Source: Candidatus Omnitrophota bacterium (GTDB lineage Bacteria > Omnitrophota > Gorgyraeia > Gorgyraeales > Gorgyraeaceae). From it: 10,945 nt of DNA. The position numbers and the translations under genes are program-made. Positions within the stretch are counted from its first letter, which is position 1; each line of letters opens with the position of its first letter. The stretch spans positions 1 through 10,945 of the forward strand of contig JAPLMC010000078.1 of the NCBI GenBank assembly GCA_026387215.1. The letters are read 5' to 3'. The notes beneath the pieces are model-generated. The model did no database searches. It worked only from the letters and a program-made list of their open reading frames with translations, and was not told where the DNA came from. Positions 1 through 5,074 of the stretch are shown here, in pieces.

Positions 1-78
1 AAAGCGCAGGATAAGGGTATTCAGGAGATTCCCGAATACCCAAAGTTGCCAAAGATGGCTGTATGCCCTTATTACTGA
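1..78 (+). CDS. C-terminal end of a possible upstream gene (partial)
   Basis: Frame 1 is open from the window edge to a TGA at 76-78 and encodes 25 residues ending in KMAVCPYY. The composition (Pro-, Lys- and Tyr-containing, no odd runs) looks like protein, but I do not recognise a family. A second frame is also open from base 2 to a TGA at 131-133, so the choice is not certain. I prefer frame 1 because it leaves room for the clear promoter at 156-184 in non-coding DNA. No terminator follows it. Confidence 0.3.
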   Translation, partial: KAQDKGIQEIPEYPKLPKMAVCPYY

Positions 79-155
79 AATAAAACCTGACAGCGTAAGT
101 ATTACTAACTCTGAAAGTCAGCAAAGTTCTTGACACCAAGATAAGCTTTATAATT

Positions 156-184
156 TTGACTTACATCGTTAGAAGGTGTATAAT
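156..184 (+). promoter_or_regulatory. sigma70-type promoter for the 203-764 gene pair
   Basis: TTGACT (156-161) and a perfect TATAAT (179-184) are separated by exactly 17 bp. Transcription would start near 191, giving a very short leader, and AAGGTG (192-197) lies 5 nt before the ATG at 203. An additional TTGACA at 130-135 has no matching -10 box. Confidence 0.7.
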
Positions 185-202
185 AATAAATAAGGTGATA
201 AA

Positions 203-535
203 ATGGACGATATGAATTATACGAAAAACGAGCAGGTAGAGTTGGATGTAGTGGCTATGATTAAAAAAATCCAACAACAATTGATTTTTTTGGAGAAGAA
301 AATAGACACCTTAATTAACCAGTCTTCTGGAAAGCGTTTTGAGGCGAAGCGTTTTTCAAAACCTTTGCAGCCCTTTGAACGCTCTAGCTATTATGGCAAA
401 GAAAAACAAGGCAATACTTCTAGGGAAAGAAGCTTTACCCAAAGCCGTCCTTTCGACAAACAGCAGGGAGATGAGCATAGGGGTTTTAGCCAGAGAAAAA
501 AACCATTTTTTAGTCATAGGAAAGAGCGCATTTAA
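203..535 (+). CDS. small coiled-coil / basic low-complexity protein, unknown function
   Basis: The product is 110 aa. Residues about 12-42 form a heptad-like helix (VVAMIKKIQQQLIFLEKKID), probably a short coiled coil. From about residue 43 to the end the chain is rich in Arg, Lys, Ser, Gln and aromatic residues, with recurring short pieces of the R/K-x-F type (KRFSKP, RSFTQ, RPFDK, KPFF). It is probably disordered and could bind nucleic acid. There is no signal peptide and there are no cysteines. The start at 203 has AAGGTG 5 nt upstream; an internal ATG at 212 is the only nearby alternative. It shares a promoter with the zinc-ribbon gene 61 nt downstream. From memory, related candidate-phylum proteins carry a similar helix plus basic linker ending in a CxxC-x17-CxxC ribbon, so the two genes may be halves of one architecture. 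That link is inference. Function unknown. Confidence 0.7.
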   Translation: MDDMNYTKNEQVELDVVAMIKKIQQQLIFLEKKIDTLINQSSGKRFEAKRFSKPLQPFERSSYYGKEKQGNTSRERSFTQSRPFDKQQGDEHRGFSQRKKPFFSHRKERI

Positions 536-596
536 ATATTCAAAAACTTAATTAATATAGAATTTAAAATATTTATTAAAACTAAAAGGAGGTAAT

Positions 597-764
597 ATGG
601 CGTTTCAGGAACGTGGTGGTGGATTTGGCGGGAGACCGCGGGAGATGCATAAGGTGACTTGTTCAGATTGCAAAAAAGAATGCGAAGTTCCTTTCAAACC
701 CAGCGGAGATCGTCCAGTATATTGTAAAGAATGCTTTTCAAAGCGTAAAGATAGCAGCCGTTAA
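597..764 (+). CDS. CxxC-x17-CxxC zinc-ribbon mini-protein
   Basis: The product is 55 aa. After a Gly/Arg-rich N-terminus (residues 5-15) it has C22-x2-C25, then exactly 17 residues, then C43-x2-C46, with the core KECEVPFKPSGDRPVYC between. This matches the CxxC-x17-CxxC domain model (TIGR04272 as I recall it), a probable zinc knuckle common in uncultured bacterial phyla and of unknown function. C29 is an extra cysteine. The ATG is preceded by a full-consensus AAGGAGGT (586-593), suggesting strong translation. It lies 61 nt after the coiled-coil gene with no terminator between, and a strong terminator follows. The Arg/Gly-rich tail and the nearby cold-shock gene hint at a nucleic-acid role, but this is inference only. 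Confidence 0.85.
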   Translation: MAFQERGGGFGGRPREMHKVTCSDCKKECEVPFKPSGDRPVYCKECFSKRKDSSR

Positions 765-795
765 AAGGCAATTTCTTAGAGTTATTGAAGCATCT

Positions 796-835
796 AAACC
801 CTCTGTGATGAATTTTATCACAGAGGGTTTTTTGT
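796..835 (+). terminator. strong intrinsic terminator after the zinc-ribbon gene
   Basis: A perfect 14-bp stem (796-809 with 817-830, core ACCCTCTGTGAT) and a 7-nt loop are followed by TTTGTTTATTTTT. A-tract/T-tract symmetry may let it act on both strands, but no convergent gene is present. Confidence 0.92.
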
Positions 836-852
836 TTATTTTTATAATTTCA

Positions 853-881
853 TTGACAAATGAAGGAGTCTGGGGTATACT
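853..881 (+). promoter_or_regulatory. sigma70-type promoter of the cold-shock gene
   Basis: A perfect TTGACA (853-858), a 17-bp spacer and TATACT (876-881). Transcription should begin near 888, leaving about 114 nt of leader before the csp ATG. A dyad (882-887 with 901-906, TACTCA/TGAGTA) straddles the expected start site and could be an operator, though it is short. Confidence 0.8.
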
Positions 882-887
882 TACTCA

Positions 888-1001
888 AGTGGTAAATAGG
901 TGAGTAGAAATTTAAACCGTAAGGTAAAAGATAATTCGCCTTACGGATTTTTTATATCTGCCGCTATTTACTAAAATTTTTTAGGAAGGAGGTAACAAAT
1001 A
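888..1001 (+). promoter_or_regulatory. structured 5' leader of the csp mRNA
   Basis: The leader contains a long-range pairing, TGGTAAATAG (890-899) with CTATTTACTA (964-973), 10 bp including one G-T. It encloses an inner 8-bp hairpin (917-924 with 939-946). The ribosome site AAGGAGGT (986-993) lies just 3' of the outer helix, with 8 nt to the ATG. Long structured leaders that change fold with temperature are known for E. coli cspA. The same kind of control here is inference; the pairing itself is visible in the sequence. Confidence 0.5.
917..953 (+). terminator. terminator-like hairpin inside the csp leader
   Basis: CCGTAAGG (917-924) pairs with CCTTACGG (939-946) across a 14-nt loop, and after one A comes a run of six T (948-953). 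It has the layout of an intrinsic terminator but lies between the csp promoter and gene. It could therefore be an attenuator, or it could end a short RNA of about 65 nt. The stem is modest (8 bp, 5 G-C), so efficiency is probably partial. Confidence 0.45.
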
Positions 1002-1205
1002 ATGGCAAAAGGAAAAGTAAAGTGGTTCAACGATCAAAAAGGCTATGGATTTATAACACCAGATGATGGAAGCAAAGATTGTTTTGTTCATCATAATGCA
1101 ATTCAGGGTGAAGGTTTCAAGTCTTTGAGCGAAGGACAGGCTGTAGAGTTTGAAATCGGAGAAGGACCTAAAGGCCCTCAAGCAACAAACGTAGTAAAAA
1201 TATAG
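1002..1205 (+). CDS. cold-shock domain protein (CspA family)
   Basis: The product is 67 aa, the usual length for this family, and is a single OB-fold that binds single-stranded RNA/DNA and melts RNA structure. Family landmarks are all present: KGKVKWFN at 3-10, RNP1 KGYGFI at 13-18, RNP2 CFVHH at 27-31 (Cys in place of the usual Val), and the C-terminal PQATNVV strand at 59-65. The start is fixed by a full-consensus AAGGAGGT 8 nt upstream. It is monocistronic: it has its own promoter (853-881), a structured leader, and two terminators after the stop. The family is certain. Which paralogue it is (cold-induced or constitutive) cannot be told from sequence alone. Confidence 0.97.
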   Translation: MAKGKVKWFNDQKGYGFITPDDGSKDCFVHHNAIQGEGFKSLSEGQAVEFEIGEGPKGPQATNVVKI

Positions 1206-1216
1206 TTTGAAGATAG

Positions 1217-1254
1217 ATAGGGCCCGGCTACAATGCTGGGCCCTATTGCTTTTA
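1217..1254 (+). terminator. intrinsic terminator after csp (first of two)
   Basis: A 12-bp GC-rich stem (1217-1228 with 1235-1246, core AGGGCCC) with one G-T pair and a 6-nt loop TACAAT is followed by TGCTTTT. It starts 11 nt after the csp stop. Confidence 0.88.
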
Positions 1255-1273
1255 AAAGAAACAACTTAAAAAT

Positions 1274-1309
1274 TCCCTAGGATAATTTTCCTTGGGATTT
1301 TTTGTTTTT
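1274..1309 (+). terminator. second, tandem terminator after csp
   Basis: TCCC-T-AGGA (1274-1282) pairs with TCCT-T-GGGA (1289-1297) around a T/T mismatch, followed by a T-rich tract (1298-1309, six T then G then five T). It would catch read-through from the first terminator and insulate the downstream promoter. Confidence 0.75.
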
Positions 1310-1320
1310 AAGGCTATAAT
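1292..1320 (+). promoter_or_regulatory. candidate promoter for the 1329-1948 genes
   Basis: A perfect TATAAT (1315-1320) lies 17 bp from a weak -35 element TTGGGA (1292-1297, 4 of 6 matches), which overlaps the right arm of the preceding terminator. The predicted start of transcription (about 1327-1329) coincides with the ATG at 1329, which has no ribosome-binding site. Confidence 0.45.
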
Positions 1321-1328
1321 CTAACATT

Positions 1329-1454
1329 ATGAAAGCAGATTATTATAAATTCATGAAAGTGGAGATAGAAGAGGTTGCGAAGAGCTTTAGTGAATGCAAG
1401 GATATGATAGCTGATTTTATTTGCAAAAGCCTGATTTATGGTACTAAGATATAG
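1329..1454 (+). CDS. 41-aa small protein of unknown function, possibly leaderless
   Basis: The ORF begins MKADYYKFMKVEIEEV and ends SLIYGTKI, with an amphipathic-helix look and two Cys (residues 23 and 32). I do not recognise a family. No Shine-Dalgarno precedes the ATG; instead a TATAAT ends 8 nt upstream, so the mRNA would begin at or within a nucleotide or two of the start codon. The stop TAG overlaps the TAGGAG (1452-1457) that serves the deaminase 14 nt downstream, so the two would be coupled. Against it: it is short and has no recognised homologue. An in-frame ATG at 1353 (M9) is an alternative start. Confidence 0.4.
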   Translation: MKADYYKFMKVEIEEVAKSFSECKDMIADFICKSLIYGTKI

Positions 1455-1468
1455 GAGAATGATAGTCC

Positions 1469-1948
1469 GTGAAACATAAATTAAGCCCCGAATATATGAG
1501 GCTGGCTATAGAAGAAGCCAGAAAAAATTTTCAGACTATGGACGGCGGGCCTTTTGGAGCATGTATTGTAAAATCAGGCAAAGTCTTGGCTGTGGCCAGA
1601 AACACAGTGTTGAAAAAAGACGCCACATGCCACGCAGAAGTTAATGCCATAAGGAGAGCCTCTAAAAAATTGAAGACATATGACCTTTCAGGGTGTATTA
1701 TATACTCAACTACAGAACCTTGTCCTATGTGTTTCAGCGCTATACACTGGGCCAAAATAGACAGCGTTATCTTCGGGACTCATATAATTGATGCCAAAAA
1801 GATAGGATTTAACGAGCTTTCAATACCAGCTAAAAAAATGAAATCCCAAGGCAAAAGCAGTGTAAAAATATTCCCAAAATTTCTAATAAAAGAATGCCAA
1901 AACCTTTTTAAAGCCTGGAACGCTTTAGAAGATAAAAAACTGTATTAA
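1469..1948 (+). CDS. GuaD-like nucleoside/guanine deaminase (CDA fold, zinc enzyme)
   Basis: The product is 159 aa, typical for small cytosolic guanine deaminases. It hydrolytically deaminates a base or nucleoside using one zinc. The zinc site is H55-A-E57 (catalytic Glu in HAEVNAIRRA) with P84-C85-P86-M87-C88. GGPFGA at 26-31, YDLSGCIIYS before PCPMC, AIHWA after it, the D108-A-x-x-x-G-F stretch, and a C-terminal FKAWN...KKLY tail all match the Bacillus GuaD pattern as I know it. They fit tRNA adenosine deaminase TadA less well. Guanine to xanthine is thus the best-guess reaction; substrate remains inference. The start is GTG at 1469. A TAG two codons upstream rules out anything longer, and starting at the next Met (1496) would lose the conserved LSPEYM lead-in. 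Its ribosome site TAGGAG lies 11 nt away, a slightly long spacing. No terminator follows; the repeat array begins 16 nt later. Confidence 0.9.
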   Translation: MKHKLSPEYMRLAIEEARKNFQTMDGGPFGACIVKSGKVLAVARNTVLKKDATCHAEVNAIRRASKKLKTYDLSGCIIYSTTEPCPMCFSAIHWAKIDSVIFGTHIIDAKKIGFNELSIPAKKMKSQGKSSVKIFPKFLIKECQNLFKAWNALEDKKLY

Positions 1949-1964
1949 GAGCCATACAAAAAAG

Positions 1965-2116
1965 TTGACACTCTGACAATGTAAGTTTTGTCAAGTTTAT
2001 GCGCTCGGGATGTAATCTTGACATTCTAACAATGTCGCTTTTGTAAAGTTTATACAGTCTAAGCATTTTGATACTAAATGTTGACACTTGAACAATGTTA
2101 GTTTTGTCAAGTTCTT
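1965..2116 (+). repeat. array of three 36-bp imperfect direct repeats with internal dyad
   Basis: Units lie at 1965-2000, 2018-2053 and 2081-2116, separated by 17 and 27 bp of unrelated DNA. They align without gaps; units 1-2 and 1-3 are each identical at 30 of 36 positions. Fixed landmarks in every unit are TTGACA at offset 0, ACAATGT at offset 11 and TTTTGT at offset 21, followed by (C/A)AAGTT. In units 1 and 3 TTGACA and TGTCAA form an inverted pair around the central ACAATGT, itself an odd palindrome. No -10 box is correctly spaced from the TTGACA copies, so they are not simple promoters. They fill most of the gap between the deaminase and the 2128 gene. An operator array or a small dispersed repeat are both possible. 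Confidence 0.8.
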
Positions 2117-2127
2117 GAGAGGGTAAG

Positions 2128-2499
2128 ATGGTTAATTTTAGAAAATTTATATTATATCTTATTCGCTGGCAACTCAGCACTCCTATCCTTTGGCTGGCGG
2201 TCAAAAGTTTGGGCGTAGGTATATGGTCCACTGTAATTGCCAATCTGATAGGAGGTGCGATATTTTTCTGGGTGGACAAGTTTATTTTTACAAGCTATGC
2301 GGTAGAGGTTTGGCATTTTAAGGAAAAAGGCAAGTGCGATTTATGTGGCAAGGAAGAGAGTCTATGGAGGCTTGTAAGGGCGCCGAATTACGATAAAAGG
2401 GATGAATTAAAGTCTATTTTTCTTTGTATGAAATGTTCCAAGCAGAAGACGGATGAACTCAGGGATAAGGGTATTAAAATAAGAGGCAAAAGTAAATAA
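2128..2499 (+). CDS. GtrA-like membrane segment fused to a CxxC/CxxC zinc ribbon, unknown function
   Basis: The product is 123 aa. Residues about 8-55 hold two hydrophobic helices (around 16-29 and 32-49). The pattern RWQLSTPILW...IANLIGGAIFFWVDKFIF recalls half of a GtrA-family membrane protein. After a short linker comes a soluble part with C70-x2-C73 (KCDLCGKEE) and C100-x2-C103 (LCMKC), a plausible zinc ribbon, ending in a Lys-rich tail. The start has GAGAGGG 4 nt upstream and lies 11 nt after the repeat array. It ends one base before the likely start of the PhoB-type regulator, so it may be the first gene of the phoBR transcript. The link with phosphate control is by position only. The GtrA resemblance is moderate and the ribbon is clear by spacing. 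Confidence 0.8.
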   Translation: MVNFRKFILYLIRWQLSTPILWLAVKSLGVGIWSTVIANLIGGAIFFWVDKFIFTSYAVEVWHFKEKGKCDLCGKEESLWRLVRAPNYDKRDELKSIFLCMKCSKQKTDELRDKGIKIRGKSK

Positions 2500-2500
2500 T

Positions 2501-3205
2501 ATACCAAAAGAAAAGATATTAATAATAGAGGATGAAAAAGACATAGCCAAGATGCTTGATTATAATCTCAAGAAAGAAGGCTTTAAGATTTTATCTGCTA
2601 ATAATGGCGAAGATGGCTTGGATATGGCTTGCAAGGAAAATCCCGACCTTGTGCTTTTGGATTTAATGCTTCCAGAGATGGATGGTTTGGATGTCTGTAA
2701 AGCTATTAAAAACGACGCAAAAACAGCGCATATTCCTATAATTATTCTTACAGCTAAGGCTCAGGAAGCAGATAAGATTGTAGGCTTGGAATTGGGCGCG
2801 GATGACTATGTGACAAAGCCATTTAGTCCGAGGGAATTGATTGCCAGGATAAAAGCGGTTTTGCGTCGAGCGAAAGAAAAAGACAAACTGCCTGAAGTAT
2901 TAAAGATAGGAGATTTAACTATAGATTTTTCCAAAATCATGGTACTGATTAAAGGTAAACCTATAGAGCTTACGTCAAAGGAGTTTGAGCTATTGAGGAT
3001 ATTGATAAAGGCTAAGAGCAGAGTGCTTTCCAGAGATTATCTTCTAGATACTGTCTGGGGTTTTGACCAGGCTCTTGAGATTCAAACTCGCACTGTAGAT
3101 GTCCATATAACAACCCTCAGGAAAAAGTTAAAAAGCGAATCAAAGCGGATTATTACTGTCAAAAACTATGGCTATAGATTTGAGCTGGAGTTAGATGAAG
3201 ATTAA
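2501..3205 (+). CDS. phoB: PhoB/PhoP-type response regulator (OmpR family), apparent ATA start
   Basis: This is a DNA-binding regulator phosphorylated by the adjacent kinase, and is expected to activate phosphate-starvation genes. Read from 2501 it gives 234 aa. The receiver has I-I-E10-D11-E12 acidic pocket residues, phosphoacceptor D54 (LVLLDLMLP), T84 and K106 (VTKPF). Each is one residue off E. coli PhoB (E9, D10, D53, T83, K105). The winged helix follows at about 131-232 (LTSKEFELLRIL ... TRTVDVHITTLRKKL). The oddity is the start. The first ATG in frame (2552) would delete the first beta strand and the acidic pair, yet no ATG, GTG or TTG occurs between the upstream stop (2480) and 2552. 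ATA CCA AAA GAA (2501) would give the typical (M)PKEKILIIEDE. It lies one base after the previous gene's TAA, with a weak GAGG about 14 nt upstream. It overlaps the kinase gene by 11 nt. Confidence 0.9.
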   Translation: MPKEKILIIEDEKDIAKMLDYNLKKEGFKILSANNGEDGLDMACKENPDLVLLDLMLPEMDGLDVCKAIKNDAKTAHIPIIILTAKAQEADKIVGLELGADDYVTKPFSPRELIARIKAVLRRAKEKDKLPEVLKIGDLTIDFSKIMVLIKGKPIELTSKEFELLRILIKAKSRVLSRDYLLDTVWGFDQALEIQTRTVDVHITTLRKKLKSESKRIITVKNYGYRFELELDED

Positions 3206-4976
3206 AGACCATAATTTTATATTCAAATTAACGTTTTCTTATGTTTTTATAATTTTAATATCATTTGGATTTATCGCGTTCTTTCTGGATAAAAAATTAG
3301 AAGAAAACGCCCTTAAAGATATCAAAGCCTCCCTGGTTAACCAAGCCTATTTAATAGAAACGCAGATAAGCGCGGAAAATCTCATAAAAGAAAATACAAT
3401 ATTTTTAGATTCGCTGGTTAAAATTCTTAGCAAGAAGATAAATTGCCGTATTACTGTTTTAAATAGCCGCGGAAAAGTCTTGGCTGATTCTGAAAAAAGT
3501 TTGGACGAAATTCCAAATATGGAAAATCATGCGGATCGCCCGGAAATAAATACTGCCTCCTCCGGTTTGATAGGGGAGGAAATACATTATTCCCGCACTC
3601 TTAGTATAGACATGATGTATGTCGCTTTGCCGATCAAGGATAAAGGAGAGGTGATAGGGGTTTTAAGATTAGCCTTACCTCTTTCTGATCTGAAAGAGAT
3701 GTTAACCGTCATTAGGAAGGCTATTTTCTTTAGCCTATTTTTCGCCTTAGGCCTGGCTTTTGTCCTGGGGTCTATGTTAACTAAAGCGATAATCAAGCCT
3801 ATTAATAAAATGATATATGTTTCTCGCAAATTTTCCCAGGGGGATTTCAGCCACAAAATATTTATTGATTCTAAGGACGAACTTGGCGAGCTTGCGACTA
3901 CTTTAAATAAAATGGCTCAAAATATGGAAGATAAGATCGGTGAAATAGAGGTAAAAAATCAGCATCTTGTGGCAATCCTGGAAAGCATGGTTGAAGGTAT
4001 AATAGTTGTTGATAAAACCAGCCGTATAGTCTCTATTAATTTTACCGTAGAAAAGATATTTAATATTTCAAAGAAGAATCTAGAAGGCAAAATTTTTCTG
4101 GAGGCAATTCGCAATAATGATATATTGGATATCATAAATGTAGTTTTAAAGAAAGGCGAGTTCACATCCTGCGAACTGACTCTAATGTGGCCTGTTCAAA
4201 AGATTTTTCAAATAAACGCCTCGCCTATTTTTGAAAAAGGTATTGTCAACGGATGTCTTCTGGTTATCCACGATATGACTGAGATAAGAAAATTAGAAAC
4301 CATGCGCCGCGATTTTGTCGCAAACGTATCACATGAATTAAAAACACCACTTACTTCCATAAAAGGTTTTACAGAAACTCTTCTTGAAGGAGCGCTGGAC
4401 GACAAAGAAAATAACATGCATTTTTTAAAGATAATACAAAGCCATACGGAACGGCTTAACAAGCTGGTGGATGACCTGCTTTCTCTTTCGCATCTTGAAT
4501 CAAAAGAGATACAGCTAAAGAAACAAGAGTTTGATCTTAAAGAACAGGTGGAGCAGGTTATTGTTAATTTTAAAGCCCAATTGGAAAAGAAAGGTATGGA
4601 TATTAAAAATGAATTATCCAGGGGCATTGTAATAAATGCAGATAAAGACAGGATAGAAGGAGTATTTACGAATTTACTTGATAACGCCATAAAATTTAGC
4701 AAAGATAAAGGCGTTATCAAAATCTATGGCCAGGAAGAAAATGGTAAAATAAAAATTATTGTAGAAGATTCCGGCATTGGCATTCCTGAAAAAGACATAT
4801 CCCGCATTTTTGAACGTTTCTACCGGGTGGATAAAGCGCGCTCGCGCGAACTCGGCGGAACAGGGCTAGGACTTTCCATAGTAAAACACATTGTAGAATT
4901 GCACGGCGGCAATGTAGGCGTGGAAAGCGTAGAAGGCTTTGGTTCAAAATTCTGGTTTACTCTTCCTAAGCAGTAA
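3195..4976 (+). CDS. phoR: PhoR-type sensor histidine kinase with HAMP and PAS domains
   Basis: The product is 593 aa, a membrane kinase partner of the preceding regulator. Layout: TM1 about 11-31; extracytoplasmic sensor domain about 32-172 (single Cache/PAS-like, ending in YVALPIKDKGEVIGVLRLALP); TM2 about 175-197; HAMP about 197-249; coiled coil to about 257; PAS about 258-360. HisKA follows with H380 in FVANVSHELKTPLTSIKGF. The catalytic domain has N-box NLLDNAIKFSKD (N493, N497), G1 EDSGIGIPE (D525), F-box RIFERFYRVD and G2 GGTGLGLS (554-561). The ATG overlaps the regulator's end by 11 nt, with GGAG 4 nt upstream, so translation is coupled. Length and domains match Gram-positive-style PhoR with a large sensor domain rather than the shorter E. 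coli form. Position before pstSCAB-phoU supports the phosphate role. The signal sensed directly is not shown by the sequence. Confidence 0.93.
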   Translation: MKIKDHNFIFKLTFSYVFIILISFGFIAFFLDKKLEENALKDIKASLVNQAYLIETQISAENLIKENTIFLDSLVKILSKKINCRITVLNSRGKVLADSEKSLDEIPNMENHADRPEINTASSGLIGEEIHYSRTLSIDMMYVALPIKDKGEVIGVLRLALPLSDLKEMLTVIRKAIFFSLFFALGLAFVLGSMLTKAIIKPINKMIYVSRKFSQGDFSHKIFIDSKDELGELATTLNKMAQNMEDKIGEIEVKNQHLVAILESMVEGIIVVDKTSRIVSINFTVEKIFNISKKNLEGKIFLEAIRNNDILDIINVVLKKGEFTSCELTLMWPVQKIFQINASPIFEKGIVNGCLLVIHDMTEIRKLETMRRDFVANVSHELKTPLTSIKGFTETLLEGALDDKENNMHFLKIIQSHTERLNKLVDDLLSLSHLESKEIQLKKQEFDLKEQVEQVIVNFKAQLEKKGMDIKNELSRGIVINADKDRIEGVFTNLLDNAIKFSKDKGVIKIYGQEENGKIKIIVEDSGIGIPEKDISRIFERFYRVDKARSRELGGTGLGLSIVKHIVELHGGNVGVESVEGFGSKFWFTLPKQ

Positions 4977-4991
4977 AATTCATCCAAAAAA

Positions 4992-5046
4992 CTTTACAAA
5001 TATTTTACTTATCCTTGAAGCGCATTTAATAGCCTCCTTGTATACT
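4992..5046 (+). promoter_or_regulatory. candidate Pho box and promoter for the porin-pst operon
   Basis: AT-rich heptamers recur every 11 bp: CTTTACA (4992), TTTTACT (5003), CTTGAAG (5014) and TTTAATA (5025). Nine bases after the last comes TATACT (5041-5046), a good -10 box with no consensus -35 at 17 bp. Direct repeats of about 7 bp with an 11-bp period, replacing the -35 element, are the known layout of PhoB/PhoP sites. The first two copies are convincing; the third and fourth are degenerate. The site lies right after phoR and before the transport genes, as expected. Confidence 0.5.
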
Positions 5047-5074
5047 TGTTCTTGAAGATGGAAGGAGGTGAAAA

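Noticed and set aside
15..41. Perfect 8-bp hairpin GGGTATTC / GAATACCC
   Set aside because: It has no T-run after it and probably lies inside the end of the upstream coding region. The stem is kept out of the feature list for lack of support as a regulatory site.
130..135. TTGACA as a fourth copy of the 36-bp repeat or an extra promoter
   Set aside because: Only the first seven bases match the repeat, the ACAATGT and TTTTGT landmarks are absent, and no -10 box is suitably spaced.
339..551. 70-aa alternative frame over the coiled-coil gene
   Set aside because: It has no ribosome site and lies entirely over the better-supported 203-535 frame.
1965..2116. Possible CRISPR array
   Set aside because: Only three units, with several mismatches each and unequal spacers of 17 and 27 bp. 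There are no cas genes. This is an imperfect repeat array, not a CRISPR.
1908..2279. 123-aa reading frame on the minus strand
   Set aside because: It runs antisense through the repeat array and the start of the 2128 gene, has no ribosome site, and its product looks like no protein family. Treated as a shadow.
4208..4720. 170-aa reading frame on the minus strand inside phoR
   Set aside because: It is antisense to the HisKA and ATPase regions, with a Ser/Phe/Leu-rich product typical of reverse-strand shadows.
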